Source: Parasponia andersonii (taxonomy: Eukaryota; Streptophyta; Magnoliopsida; Rosales; Cannabaceae). Taken from it: a stretch of 64,000 nucleotides of DNA. The notes beneath the pieces were generated by a model. That model ran no database searches. It was not told where the DNA came from and saw nothing but the letters and a program-made list of their open reading frames with translations. The position numbers were made by a program, and so were the translations under genes. Of this stretch, positions 23,021 through 35,604 are shown one piece after another. The stretch is from assembly GCA_002914805.1 (NCBI GenBank), contig JXTB01000177.1, forward strand, positions 670,352 to 734,351. The letters are read 5' to 3'. Each line of letters starts with the position of its first letter. The stretch's first letter is position 1.

Positions 23021-26000
23021 TTAACTCAATATCTTCCTCAGTCTTTTTTCAGCAAGATTAGCAACCTTATTTTGTGGTTCAAGAACAAGAGCGTGCTTGA
23101 AATCTACAATACAGACAAGAAGTTCAAGGGGGTAGAAAGGCAGAGCAAAACAAAGGGGGGAATAAATAAACAAATAAAACAACTCAAATATCCTCCATCA
23201 AACATTTTAACTAGTTCCTCATCTTCTTTTGCGGTAGGATAATCCAGTTTTCATTAGTTATGAAGGATAAATGGTAATGATTTAGTGATCCATAACTAAG
23301 TCTGAAGCGACGCTGATTAACAATTAAGCTTAAGAAGAAAATAAGTGAATAATGATATATAAGGAAAATGACTACAGGACTCATTCAATGTGATGCTGCA
23401 GGTCAGGTCACATACAAGAGAATAGACCCAAATCAAGATTCTCACCTTGAATAGCTTCTTTATTACGAAGGAGTGATTCTCTAGCTGTTCCACGCCTCAG
23501 ATATGCCTTCACATTCTGTGCAGAGAAAATTACAGAACAACACAAATTCATTGAAAAATAGATGCTTCTGCAAAAACACAAATTGTAATTCTCTAATTCT
23601 AGATACACAGCAAACAAAAATCCTGTCCATTGAGGTGCCTGTTTGGAAACTAAAAAGTCGGTATCTTTACCATCGCCACACACATTCAGACAACAAGCAG
23701 TATAGATAAATGAGATCTTATCAACAAGAAATATGCGTATTACAGAATACTGAGTCAACAAATAAGCTTAATGCATGGTAAATTTCAAGCAGAAATTGGA
23801 GGTTTAGGTAAGGGACCAACTCTACTCGAACAAGCCAGTAGTTTGAACCTATTTGTGCAGAAGGATAATGATGTCTTGAGCACCAATAACTATCATATCT
23901 CAAATTAGTAATCATTTCAGGATTAGCTATTGATTCAATTTTTCCTATAAATAGAACCTTGAAGAAGAAGCTGGATGTCCACTATCAATTACATTCAATA
24001 TATTAGGACTTAGGGTGTTCAATGACACTTTGATGATTATCTAAACAATTAAAGGAAACAAATATATATAAAGTATAACAATGTTTTTGTATATATCAAT
24101 AAAGATCAAAGGCTTGCTCCCTCACCTTCTTGTCAAGTTCCATTGCCCTGCTGCAGTCTTCCTCTGCTTGCTGGAAGCTGCATAATGTAAATCAATCAAT
24201 AAAGTGTCTAAAGACAAAGCTAATAATTGAAAATGGCTGTTTTCTTCATATGAAAATAATTGTCAGCAAACCAGATGAACATGTACCAGCCTAACTCTAA
24301 GTATGCAGCTGCCCGATTGCAATAGTAAGTAGCATTTGTCCCATTCAATTTGATAGCTTCTGTATAGTAATTCACGGCCTTATTCCATTGCCTTCCCTTG
24401 AAGGCATAATTCCCCTGGAAGGAAACTGGACGTAAATAGAAAAGTACATTTTCATATATATTTAGATAAGAAGAAAGTCAAGTACTATGTGTGGACAAGT
24501 TATTTCTGCAACACAAGTAGATAAATTGGTGACAAAAAATAGAAAATTTGAAGAACTTGTTACTAAGGCATTCTGCAATACTGTGGAAGGAGATGTAACT
24601 AAGAAACAGTAAAACATCGATAGCAGTAGTTAAGGATTAAAATATGCACATAAGCACTGACAGCAACAGTATAATAATAAGTATTTGGCACTCTTCATGC
24701 ACGAAAAATGATTGTCAGTGAGTGATGCACTGCTGTAACAACCAATATTATAAATGCATAGACGAAAACTTTCAAATGGCAATCATAATGACGAATTTAG
24801 TGAAAGTACCATGAATTACCATCCTAGCGTAATAGTGGGAATTAATTTATCCTATTAGCCACAATTACGAATCTGCAGTCTATTGAGGTCCAAATTACAC
24901 TGCTAGTAAATTTTCAATCTCAGTGCAATTCTCATATGAAATATTGGCAACCAATTTAAAGCATTCCAAATTCAATATTCTGATTTAGGAGGACATATGC
25001 TGAAAATCTGGGGAGGAAATTTTTTTTTTTTTTAAAGAAATGAGATCTATAATTAGGGACAATATCATTTTTATATCATGTCTTTTGACACTTTGTTCGA
25101 TTTATACCTTTTATTTTGGTTATTATCAATATTGACCTTTAGATTTGAAATCTGTTATAGATGTATACCCTGACACCAATGATTTAATAAACTTATTCTC
25201 GACTAAGTTTTTACATAATTTATTTTCAATTTTTTAAAAGGTAATTTGGTAAATTAACTACTCTAAATTAGTATCAGCGTATAAATTTATACCAGATTTC
25301 AAATCTAAAGATCAATGTTGATAATAACCAAAACAGAAAGTATTAAAACAAAGTGTCAAAATACAGGATATAAAAAATAATAATAGAATAAACAAGATGA
25401 AAGTGGATATGAAATCCAAGGGGAAGGAAGATGCATTTTATGTATGTGTGTGTNNNNNNNNNNNNNNNNNNNNNNNNNNNNNNNNNNNNNNNNNNNNNNN
25501 NNNNNNNNNNNNNNNNNNNNNNNNNNNNNNNNNNNNNNNNNNNNNNNNNNNNNNNNNNNNNNNNNNNNNNNNNNNNNNNNNNNNNNNNNNNNNNNNNNNN
25601 NNNNNNNNNNNNNNNNNNNNNNNNNNNNNNNNNNNNNNNNNNNNNNNNNNNNNNNNNNNNNNNNNNNNNNNNNNNNNNNNNNNNNNNNNNNCATATCAGG
25701 ATACAGTTAACAAATTAAGTTACATAGTATAAGATATTTTGGCTCACCTTATGTGTTGTGAAGCAGAGTGTTCACTATGGAGTGACAAGTGAGCACTCTG
25801 AAGTATGTTCATTCATATCATGATTATCATTGTAATTGTTGATGTGTGCCTATTGACTAAGTTTGGAATGATCACTCCTAGTTGGTTATGTGAGCAGCCT
25901 GGAATGGTTACGTGTCCAGAGCCAAAGAGCTGTGTTTTGTCTCTTTGTACAGCTAAGGGAATCTCTATTCCCTACCTTATATAGTGCAGTATTGTGCTTC

Positions 26001-29000
26001 TTCAACCTAGCTCTTCCGGTACAGAAATTTCCAAATTCAGAAAGCAAATAACTCCATGGAAGAGATGAGAGGTTTCTTGAGCAAATCTTTATTCATTACA
26101 TAAGTTGGGGGGATTCAAGCTTCATCCAAGAGAGGAAGTCTCTTGGCAACTTGCAGCTCAAAGGGAGTTCGAGCATGAGCATCTGCGAGGGAGTCTCAGA
26201 TCATTGTTGTTAGGGGGAGCCTAACTTTTCAGGAGGTGAGTGGGATCAGTCAAATTAGATCAACTTCAATCAAGGTGGATTGGCTGGTGATTTCAAATTA
26301 GAAAGGGAGTTTCAATTTGTGTGTAAATCCCTTGTTTGTGTAATCTAACCTTGATTTGATTTAGTAGATTTGATTCATCTGGACGTGGTCCCTTGGGATG
26401 TAGACTAAGAGCAATCTTAGTTGAACCAAGTAAAATCTCTTGTGTTGATTGTTTGGTTTCTAATTTTTACTCTCTGGTATTGATTTTGCTTGGCTGATTA
26501 AAATGAACTTAACTCTTCTAATTGGTAATTGAATGAATTTCAACTCTTCTAAATTTACACATAGTGCCACCCAGGTTGGGCAGGTAGAGTTTTATCTGGA
26601 AACTAACTGAATATTTGAGCAAAAGGAAAGCAAATTTTTGGTGAAAGTTAAATTGTCCCTTCTCTGTTTCAGTCTGCCAAGAGGATCCAACACATGATAA
26701 ATTGTCAACAATCTCTTAACTATTCCAAAAATAGCATATTTGCTGCAAAAGGGCTGTCTAAAGCAAATGTAGAGGTTTTTTCTTTAAATCAAGGGCGGAA
26801 AAATGAAGCTTGTGACAATACCATATCTTGCTTCCATCCTAGAACTCTGCTTTAACAGGGATGACGAAAATAAGTAATAGCAGGGTTCAGTCTGGTGGAT
26901 CTAGTAAGCAGCTTGAGTCGTATATTATGGTTTTAGCAAACCAACCCCATCTTTTTCTTTCCATTTCCTTTAAAATTCTCAGAAGTTTAACCAACAGGAA
27001 ATACTGAGAGGAAAGAGTGATCATGTGAACAAAAACAGTTCAAGGAAAGTGAAGATTAAATAGTACTGCTAGTCGGCTGGTGGTAATGGAAGCTCCTTTT
27101 AGAAATTTATTTTCTTCTACACCTGCCTTGAGACCAAATGAAGCTAACATGTGAGTGTGAAACTACTCGAGAAACCTTAAACCAAATTTAACTCTTAATG
27201 AGCCTGGAATAAAACTCTACAAATAAATTATGGATTCTGAATTAGAGTCAGTTGAACCACCAGGCTGTCCTGTCAGGTGCATAACCCATCTTCCTTGGAA
27301 GAATATTTTCTTATCAAGGGAAAACGAGAACCTTGTGGGTTATTATTGAGAATAAAATCAAAGACCTAAGCATAATAAAAACTTCTTTCTAAAATATAAT
27401 GAACCATCCTCAAGATTGAGAAGGTTGGCAAGAGAAAGGAACAAAAATTTCTTTACCATGTGTAACACGACTTTATGACAAGAATTGCTTTATCAACATG
27501 TACACAAGGAGGGTGTGGTGTTGATAGAACTATCCTAACAGATAATCTTTTACCACAATAGTTGAACATGACAATACCAGGACTACAAGTACACAGTTGT
27601 TCATGCGAACTATTCTATTACTGACTAGGACTAATTAACCAATATGAGGTTTGCGACAGAAAATCCAGCATTTTGGCATCATGACGAGGTAGATATAATA
27701 GTGGCAAGAACAACCAAAGCCCAGACAATATTAAAGAGAAGTTATCCAAAGGACTCAGGAATATAAAACAATAAATAAAGAACAGAATATGCATCAATTA
27801 TAACAATATTGAAATAGTAGGGATAAGCAAACCTTCTCTTTCAAAAGTTCAGAAGCATCCATGCCACCATTTGTATCTGGCAATGGCAATGAATTTGATG
27901 CAACACTAACTTGCTCTTGCAGACAAAGGTACATATCCAAGACCGTATCAAGAAGAAATTTATCAGCACCATGGAATGAGAGAAATGAAACTGAAATGGG
28001 ACAATCGTTGTGCTTTCCTACTGGAACTGTAACCTGGTAATGCATAAGCATTCTTACAAATTGATTCAGTCACGTCTAGAAACCGGATCATAGGCAAGAA
28101 CTCTAAAGCCATAAAATGTTTACCTGACAGCATCCCGACATGCTTGCAATACTTGTAAGTGCTAATGCCCGGTCAGGGAACTCAGAGGAAAGCCATTTCT
28201 TCATATGAAGCTTTAACGGAGGATCTGCCACAGTGGGAACTACTAATATTCCATCATCCTAAGGCAAAAAAAAAAAAAAAAGAAAAATTGCATAAAGACA
28301 AAGGCGCATAAAAATTGGTTATGTACACAAAAGCCTTCTCAGATGTGGATGTTTATAAAGCACTGTAAGACGAACAACAAAGATTGAAGGATCAGTAAAC
28401 AAGTCAAAAATTTATTTAGAGCACATTCTTCTAATCATGAGGACAACAATGCTGTAAAAAGAAATATGATGGCTTATAAGGTACCCGCACCCAAGAACGA
28501 CTCAACAATGAAACTATTTATAGTAGTAGAGGCTTGAGCAGAGATCCTAATGAGAATTAGTTCCATTTGACTTATAAATTTGACCATGTAAAAAGATATG
28601 AATAAGCTAGTCTATAAGCTAATGCTAACAATTTCAGGAAAAAAAAAAAAAAAAAAAAGAGAGAGAGAGAGAGACAGAGAGGGGGGGGTGTAACAGGGTC
28701 AATTAAGCAACACAACTTAGCTTCACACTTTCCACAACCCCAAGAATTTGAAGCATTAGTAACATATTTAAAACCCGCCAAGTTTGGATTATTCTAAAAC
28801 GAGATCTCCGCCAAGCGCTGACTTGGATCTCATGTGATGGGCGGCTAAAAGTGACAGCTAGTTACAGTCGAAGCTGGGCTATAGTGAAGATTGATGCTAT
28901 CTTATTATACTACATATTTTCTTATCTTTTTCTTTCTTTCATTTTTTATTTTTTAATTTGGGTTAATCATATTAATAGCCCCTAAATTATACTTGTAGTA

Positions 29001-32000
29001 CTACTTTACCCCATGAATTTTAAATGGTCCCTAAATTATATAATTATTGCAATAATGATCATTGTGTCATAAACTGTTAAATATTTAACAGAAATAAGTC
29101 ATTATAGAGTGCACAATTTGGTAAATGTGGTCAAAAATGAAATTCTAATTAACTTACATAGTGGATTGCCAAAATTTAGTACTTATCGAAGCAATGACCA
29201 CTTTTTTCATAAACTATTAAATTTTTAACAGAAATGAGTTTTGTGCAAAGCGTTGAGTAATTATGGCTAAAAACGAGATTCTGACTCATAGAAATAAATA
29301 ATACCCAATTATGCACTTTCTCTATGACTATTTTTTGTTAAAAAACTAAAAGTTTGTGACAAAAGAGCTATTGCTATAACAATTGCATAATTCAACCATT
29401 ATTATGTAAGTTGAAAATTCAGAAAGTAAAATAATATAATAAATATAATTCAGAAACCATTACTATATTTAACATTTTTTATTTGGTTCTTCCTTTTCTT
29501 GTGGTGGAAGGATAAGGAAGCTTTAAGCGGCTTTCTAGTTTTTCTTTTGATAAGTTGTGGTGTTTTGGGTGGTTTTGATGTCTGACGTCTTCCAAAGAGG
29601 ATCCCTCTTTCTCTGTGCTTTTAAAGTAGCTTTATCTTTCATAAATAAAACATTCTTTATATAAGGTGCGCTGCCACTGAAGTTGTACTCCTAAGAGAGT
29701 TTAATGGGACAAGGATGGTATTCAATTTTATTAGTAAGGGCAAGAATGGTGGATTAAGGCTAATAAAAGTAAAATAAACCTCTAGTATTGGTCCCCACGT
29801 TTTCTTGATGAGCATTCTAGAGAAGCTACGTCCTAACAATTTTGATTAAGAATTTCTTGTGAACTGTCAAAATTCTCATAAAAACCATTATCTGGACCAT
29901 TCAGAAGATACCAAATGTCAAACACCAAGATAATTCATAGTAACAAAGTCCTAAGATGCTACATTACACCCCAATGTTACCCCAAAAAAAAAAAAAAAAA
30001 AGGCTTCTACAGAACATTAAGAAACTTATGAAGGACTGTGGTATACATAAGTAAATTTGTTCCAAATTTGTTAACATACATGGTACATTAAAGTGATACC
30101 ATACATCCAAGCGCACCCCCCCCCCCCCCCCCAAACCAAAAAAAAGGGAGAAAGAGGAGAGAAGTAGAAGAAGAACATAGAAGAAATGAAGAAAACTATT
30201 GCTTATGCATTAATAAGAAAGAAGCTGCGGAACATCCCAGTTATGACGTTATGCTGGGCCATCTGGCTGGAAACAAATCAGACGATTTTCGAAGATAGTA
30301 AGGGGGATGCATAGGATTTATGGGAAAGGGTGAAATACAGGGTTGCGTTGTGGGTATTTGACAATAAAGAGTTCAAAGATATTCCTTTCTCTATTTTAAC
30401 AAGGGACTAGTGCCTTTGGTTGTAGTTCTGATGATTTCTCATCATCTTCTTGTACTTTCTGTTTCTTTCTAATAAAATTCAGTTTCTTATCAAAATAAAA
30501 AATAAAAAAGAGGCAGTGATACTTATAAAAATGATTTAAATAAGAAATTTAAACAGAAGAAAAAGAATACCTTTAATAGACTTTGAAGGGAAGCTCGCAT
30601 CTCAGTCCTAACTTTATATAGGGCTTTTACATTCTCATATGTTGTCTTAATTGCTGCATAAACACGATCCGATACATCAGGTCCTAACTTTGGCTTCACT
30701 GATTTAATCCACTCCTCATGGTTTGATTTGAATTCATATCTGATAAGATTTGCATAGTAACAGAAATTACTGAAAATAGAGAACCAAACCTACAGGTCAT
30801 TACAGAAGTTCTACAACATGCATTAGAACGAATATTGGCAGCATAATCGAGCACACAATCCCAGGCATGTTAAGAAAAATCCTTTCAGTGTAAAAGTATA
30901 AGAACCAGTGCCTTCACAATACAGGGATCTAAGATTAGTATTTGCAAGTTTAACCTTAACAACATTACTGGAACATTTTTCAAGTCACTTGAGTGGCTAT
31001 TTTAGTAAACAAAGTAACCAAACAAAGCCTATTTTAGCAAGTCTCTTTCATGCATCAATTCCCACATTAATTTGTATTAAGGCAAATACATCAGAACCAG
31101 TCTAAAACTATTGGATAACCCCTAGCAGTAAAATTGCTAATTTGCTACATGCTGCAAATATCAACACTTTAAAGTACGTATATTGGCAGAAATCAGCTTA
31201 CTTGGTTCAGTAGAATTCAATAAACACAAATTAAAAAGATATAAATATATACATATATTATGTATATTTCTTGAATACCTTTGCAATGAAACCATTGCAA
31301 AAGATAGAGCTTTCAAAGTCAATATTCCATTTTGAAGGTTTGTAGATACTTCACAAAATCCTTTCAGACTGGGTACATTTGAAGCAATGTACTTTCCAAA
31401 ATTTACATGCTTTGGTTCGTGATCTGCACAACCAAAAAAAAAGAGAGAGCAACCACAGAGTCATAATCACTTATCTTTTATCATAACAATACGACATTAC
31501 TGTCACATTATGAAGATGGATAAATCATGGAAAGTACAAAATAGTTTTTCTTTCCTCTTATGGTTCTTACTGTTATTATTTTGGATGACAACATTAAACA
31601 TTTAGAAATGAAATTAAAACATGTTTGATAGCTGAGACATCAAAAAGTTCTCCAACTTACACCCAGATAGTTTTTCAATAACTCTGCTAACAACTTGTAC
31701 CGTCCTCTGTGTAGGAATCTTAGATAGCTGGAAAAGATCATCAGCAAAAATAAGGCGTCTAGCCCTTTTAGGTTCCACTGAATTCAATCGAAGCAAGACA
31801 TGCCCAACACGATGTAGAACAGAGGGATCACGGGAAAATAATCCTAAAAGATAAATATCAAACGGAATAAAGAAAAGAAAGTGAAGGATTAAATAAATAA
31901 ATTCAGAAGTAAATGGGAAAAATAGCTCAGTTCCTGACATACCAACGGTGTCCAGACTTTGGGAATTAGGCAAAACTCCAGTTGCAGATACAGCTCCATG

Positions 32001-33445
32001 AGATGGTCGAAATCCAAATATACCACAAAATGATGCTGGGATTCTTACACATCCAGTTGTATCAATACCTAGAAAAATAAAAGAATTAGAGTGATCAAAT
32101 GGCAGCGTGAAAAGTGAAAACACATACATACATATATACATAGATACACACACACATCCTACATAACATATTTGAATGGCAATTTATGTTTATGAAAAAT
32201 CTTCTGTCTGGAAAATTAAGGGCAATATAAAAACCAACTTGGAGAGAACACGCGGACCATATGTGTATGTGCTTTTGCATGTGAAAAGCCTTGCGAATAC
32301 AGGGAAACGAGAAGAAAAAGTAAAGAGGCCATTTACTGCAAAAATTAATTTTTGAAAAAAGACAAGTATGTTCCAGCAAAGAAAAGAAAGAACACAAGCA
32401 TGGGCACGTGAATAACTAGCACAGCTCAAAATCAACACCCAGATAAAGATTTTGTGAGAATAAGACCTACATTTTTTAGGAAAGTTGACTTTGACTGAAC
32501 CCTTAATCCATAAAATGGCAATACAATAAAACTGAACACAAATCTCCAAGAGAACAAGAACCAAAGCCAATATGTTCATATAGCATCAGAGCAAAAAAAA
32601 AATACATATATGTTAATATAACATCACTATAGCCAAATGGGTACACATTAGTCTAGAAAAATACCAGTCGAGCTTACCGATAGCAAAGTCAACAAGGCCA
32701 GCTGCAACAGCCACAGCAGAACCACTAGATGAACCACCCGGAATGCACGAAGCCGCTTGCGGATTAAGAGGTGTGCCATAATGCACATTCTCCCCAGTTA
32801 TCCTAAAACCAAACTCCAAAAAATGAAATAACAATAACAATAGATAGCTACAAAGATTTCTCTTTCCTTCTACTTTCCTCGGAATTAAGTATATTCGAGC
32901 TCGAAAGAAAGGTTATTAATCAGCCTTACCCAAAAGCAAGCTCGTCCATGACAGTCCTACCAACACATTTAGCTCCATTCTTCAACAGAGCAGTCACCAC
33001 CAACGCCGTCTTCTCAGCCGCCTCATGAGTCCTCCGCCAATCCGGATTCCCGAACCCCGTCAAGTGGTCTTTAACCTCAAATCTAACCAAGGCCACAATC
33101 CAAAACCAAACCAAAAATTATTAAAAAATAAAATACAATAAAATAAAACCGAGAACTGACAGATTAGAAACGATATACAGACATGTCGCTAATGGCGAAG
33201 CTGAGGCCAGCGAGGGAAAGCCCGGCAGCAGGGGGGGGAGGCTGAGGGAAGGGAAGTAGTTCGAAGCGCTCCAAGAAAGCACCGAAATCTTCTTTATTAT
33301 CGATCAGATGAGCTGCCATGGCGATTCTCCTCCGGCGGCGAGTCTCGGCAAAAATGACGATTCCGGCGACGCCAATTCCGACGGCGATCCAAGTTTTGGG
33401 GTGAGAAGACGCATTGTCCTTCACCAACTGGAGCCGCTTCCACAT
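23021..33445 (-). CDS. OM64: OM64, mitochondrial outer-membrane TPR receptor with amidase-like domain (13 exons)
   Basis: Exons: 33445-33183, 33082-32930, 32802-32678, 32068-31943, 31843-31661, 31423-31279, 30739-30571, 28258-28124, 28033-27833, 24414-24287, 24177-24126, 23515-23446, 23103-23021 (1833 bases, 610 residues, TAA). Every intron is GT-AG and every phase closes. Layout: N-terminal signal anchor at about residues 18-33 ([16 protein letters not shown]) followed by RRRRR, a Pro-rich linker, an amidase-signature domain (about 78-480), then three TPRs (about 501-594). The TPRs keep the carboxylate-clamp residues ([22 protein letters not shown]) that bind Hsp70/Hsp90 tails. The Toc64 family splits into chloroplast Toc64, cytosolic AMI1 and mitochondrial OM64. 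The N-terminus and the [17 protein letters not shown] linker fit OM64, which helps receive precursor proteins at mitochondria. In the amidase site, Lys92 and the GGSSSGS loop remain, but the nucleophile position is Cys187 (DTTGCVRIP). Confidence 0.93.
25062..25380. mobile_element. MITE-like foldback element in an OM64 intron
   Basis: About 319 bases with long terminal inverted repeats. The left arm (about 25062-25170) and the reverse complement of the right arm (about 25275-25380) share blocks such as TTTTGACACTTTGTT, TTTTGGTTATTATCAA and TTTAGATTTGAAATCTG. No coding capacity. A clear target duplication could not be fixed. It lies in the 3.4-kb intron between the 27833 and 24414 exon borders. 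Confidence 0.75.
25454..25691. other. assembly gap (238 N)
   Basis: Run of N inside an OM64 intron, entered from a TG-rich microsatellite ('tgtatgtgtgtgt'). The gap probably hides an expanded simple repeat. Its true length is unknown. Confidence 0.98.
25750..26600 (+). repeat. probable solo LTR of a Ty1/copia element in an OM64 intron
   Basis: A TGTTG start near 25754, a TATA-like 'ccttatatag' at about 25976, and a 3' part with 'agtaaaatctcttgtgttga' and 'atagtgccacccaggttggg' resemble plant copia LTRs. No primer-binding site, internal region or partner LTR follows, so a solo LTR is the best reading. The ends and target duplication are not resolved. Orientation is opposite to the host gene. 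Confidence 0.4.
26601..27780. other. OM64 intron sequence, nothing recognised
   Basis: Remaining part of the 3.4-kb intron, moderate AT, no open frame or repeat recognised. Confidence 0.6.
28638..28690. repeat. poly(A)/(GA)n/poly(G) low-complexity tract
   Basis: About 20 A, then (GA)n and a run of nine G, inside an OM64 intron. Prone to sequencing error. Confidence 0.9.
28950..29470. repeat. AT-rich MITE-like segment, low confidence
   Basis: Within the OM64 intron between exons at 30571 and 28258. It contains an imperfect internal duplication ('cataaactgttaaatatttaacag' type at 29071 and 29210) and phrases such as 'agcccctaaattata', common in non-autonomous plant elements. No terminal inverted repeats could be defined by eye. 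Confidence 0.3.
30116..30132. repeat. homopolymer run of 17 C
   Basis: Run of C followed by an A-rich stretch, inside an OM64 intron. Length uncertain. Confidence 0.9.
30190..30510 (+). mobile_element. 5'-truncated L1-type LINE, 3' end
   Basis: The plus strand reads [20 protein letters not shown] and then [13 protein letters not shown] with stops between. This is the characteristic C-terminal end of plant L1 ORF2 (CWxIWxERNxRIF). It is followed by 'tttctaataaaattcagttt', 'cttatcaaaa' and an A-rich tail, the usual 3' end of these LINEs. About 0.3 kb remains, in an OM64 intron and antisense to the gene. Confidence 0.75.
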
Positions 33446-35100
33446 GATCGGTCAGTCGCTCGATCGAGCGGGCTCGATGAAGTGAATAAGAATCAAGCGT
33501 TTTGCAAGGGTTTAAGGAATAAACAGAAATTACAGAAATATATATACACGCACATAGACTCCGTTGTAGTCCGTTCGACACCTGTCCCCCATTACATGTG
33601 TTTGCCAATATAAAACATTTTCCGTTATGAATTAACAAGGAAAAATGAACTTGTTGGTCCCAACCCTAGATCGTATTTAGAAGTATGATCTAGATCACTT
33701 TAAAGAGATGAAATATGAATCACCTTAGAAAATAATGCACCGTAAAATTATCCAAAATGTGATATTACGTAAAAATCACTAATACAGGATAAAAAATTAC
33801 GTGCTTATTCTGATAAATTTTAAATCAAATATACGAAAAAAAGATAAAAATGACATATTTTTAATAATTTAAGGATCAATAAAATATAATTTAAAGTTTT
33901 AAAGACTAAAAGAAGACTTTTTCTTTAGTCCAGGTACAAAATATATAACAGTATTGATCCTAAAATGGACTGAATCCAAAGTCTAATACATAAATAAATA
34001 AAGAGAATTTCAAATTTTTAATAAAAATTTTTTACTTTTATTCCATTAGATATAACTATTATCACAAGTTACACTCACCTATTCACTTTTTTACAATTTT
34101 TGTAGAGAATTCCAAGTACTTTTCTTAAATAATTTTTGCTTCATAGATGGGTATTTTTTTTTTTTAAATAAGTGGAAAATAGTTCACTTAATATTGTTTG
34201 TTGTTTTGTTTAGAAAATAAGTAAAAATTAATTTTTTTAACTAAAGAGACAAAAGGATAAAATAAAATATTACCAATCATATAAAACCAAAAAGAATATA
34301 ACATGTTGCAATCACATGAAAAATATATCTATAGTTCTATAAGAACAAATTTTTGAAGAATATTATCACATACAACAAAAATATCGAGATTGAATAGATT
34401 ATATTTTTTTAGTGTTCTAATATAAATTAAAAATTATATTCTAATTTCTAAATGCTATTGCAGCTTGCATTGTAAATATGACAAATATTCCTATTACCAT
34501 ATAAATTATAATCATATTGTTACCCTTGTCTCAGTAAGTAAGTATAAATAGTGTAGAGATATTGTTGATTGGGTGAGAAAACTCTAAAGATATATGCAGT
34601 ATATCGTTATGAAATGATTGATATAGGGCTAGGTCATCTCTGCACAAACTAGTTGGGAGCTAAAATCGTTTTCCTGTGGAGCCCAAAGTATGGTGAAACT
34701 AGTTTACATATTTATGAGCACATTGCTAGTAGGAAAGTTAGCCCAGGGTATCGGGCACCACACATGCATGATCTATGCTTTAGGCAAAACTCTCGTTACG
34801 CATACCTCATTAGACTTATAATGTATATTTATTATTAAAAAAATTGTGATTGAATAGGAAAATTCTAAACTCATCACCTCAAGTACTTTGTATATTTATA
34901 ACTTGACTTAAACAAAATCTAATCAAAATATAAATTTACCGTATAGGACAAATTAAGAGTTCAATTTTCCAATCGTGGTCAACTACCATATGAGTTTGTT
35001 TTATTTTATTTTTTGAGAGAGATATTGCTACTGTAGGAGTATTTCGAAACCTGAAAGGTTAAAATTTCCCGTAGAACAATTAACAAAAAAATTTTACAAT
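33446..35100. other. OM64 5' region and spacer
   Basis: The first few hundred bases upstream of 33445 should hold the promoter and 5' untranslated region of OM64. A (TA)(CA) tract lies at about 33538-33556. Beyond it the sequence is AT-rich spacer with nothing recognised. Confidence 0.45.
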
Positions 35101-35101
35101 G

Positions 35102-35604
35102 TGTTGGGTTTTAATTGCTTATTTATGGGCTTACATGAATTTAATAAAAATTATATAAACTATAGGTAATCTTAATTAAGTAGGCCAATTAGTGATCTAA
35201 TTATGTGATCGAGAAATTACTAACAAGGTATAGGTTTTATAATGTGTGAATATCTATTACTAACCCAATTCTGACTGATGGGTCTCAATCGAGCTATTAT
35301 ATAAAGTAAATTATAAGGTTTTGGTCCTAAATCTAATCAAACACATACGCTCTTCTCTTCTACTCCATCAATAAAGAGAGAACCTATTGATTCCAGAGAA
35401 ATTTGGTTGCGGAAATTCATCAACTATTAATTTCTCAATCATTCAATTGCTTCCCCCTTAGTGATCATGACTGTCCCTTTGATATGAACTCAGGTTAGTC
35501 ACAATTTCTCAACAAACCTCTTCCTGATAATTTGATATGAATAATTCTAAGATTGTATTAGCTTTTATCAATCTATGATTATGTCACACAAGTGGTATTA
35601 CAGT
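35102..35604 (+). repeat. degraded LTR with adjacent PBS-like site
   Basis: Starts TGTTGGGTTTTAATTG, has TATA-like 'attatataaag' near 35298, and ends around 35590. Two bases later TGGTATTACAGT (35593-35604) resembles the initiator Met tRNA primer-binding site TGGTATCAGAGC. A G+C-containing hairpin block follows at 35818-35890. No coding domain or second LTR was found, so this is a truncated 5' end of an element. Confidence 0.45.

Noticed and set aside
22414..23242. Several overlapping open frames of 60-125 codons near the OM64 3' end
   Set aside because: Low-complexity Phe/Lys-rich translations of T- and A-runs; they overlap the real last OM64 exon in other frames.
25356..25732. Open frames spanning the N gap on both strands
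   Set aside because: They consist almost wholly of X residues; the frame is open only because N has no stop codons.
32095..32579. Hydrophobic open frames of 100 and 129 codons on the minus strand
   Set aside because: They lie in the OM64 intron between exons ending 32678 and starting 32068; composition reflects AT-rich intron, and no motif is present.
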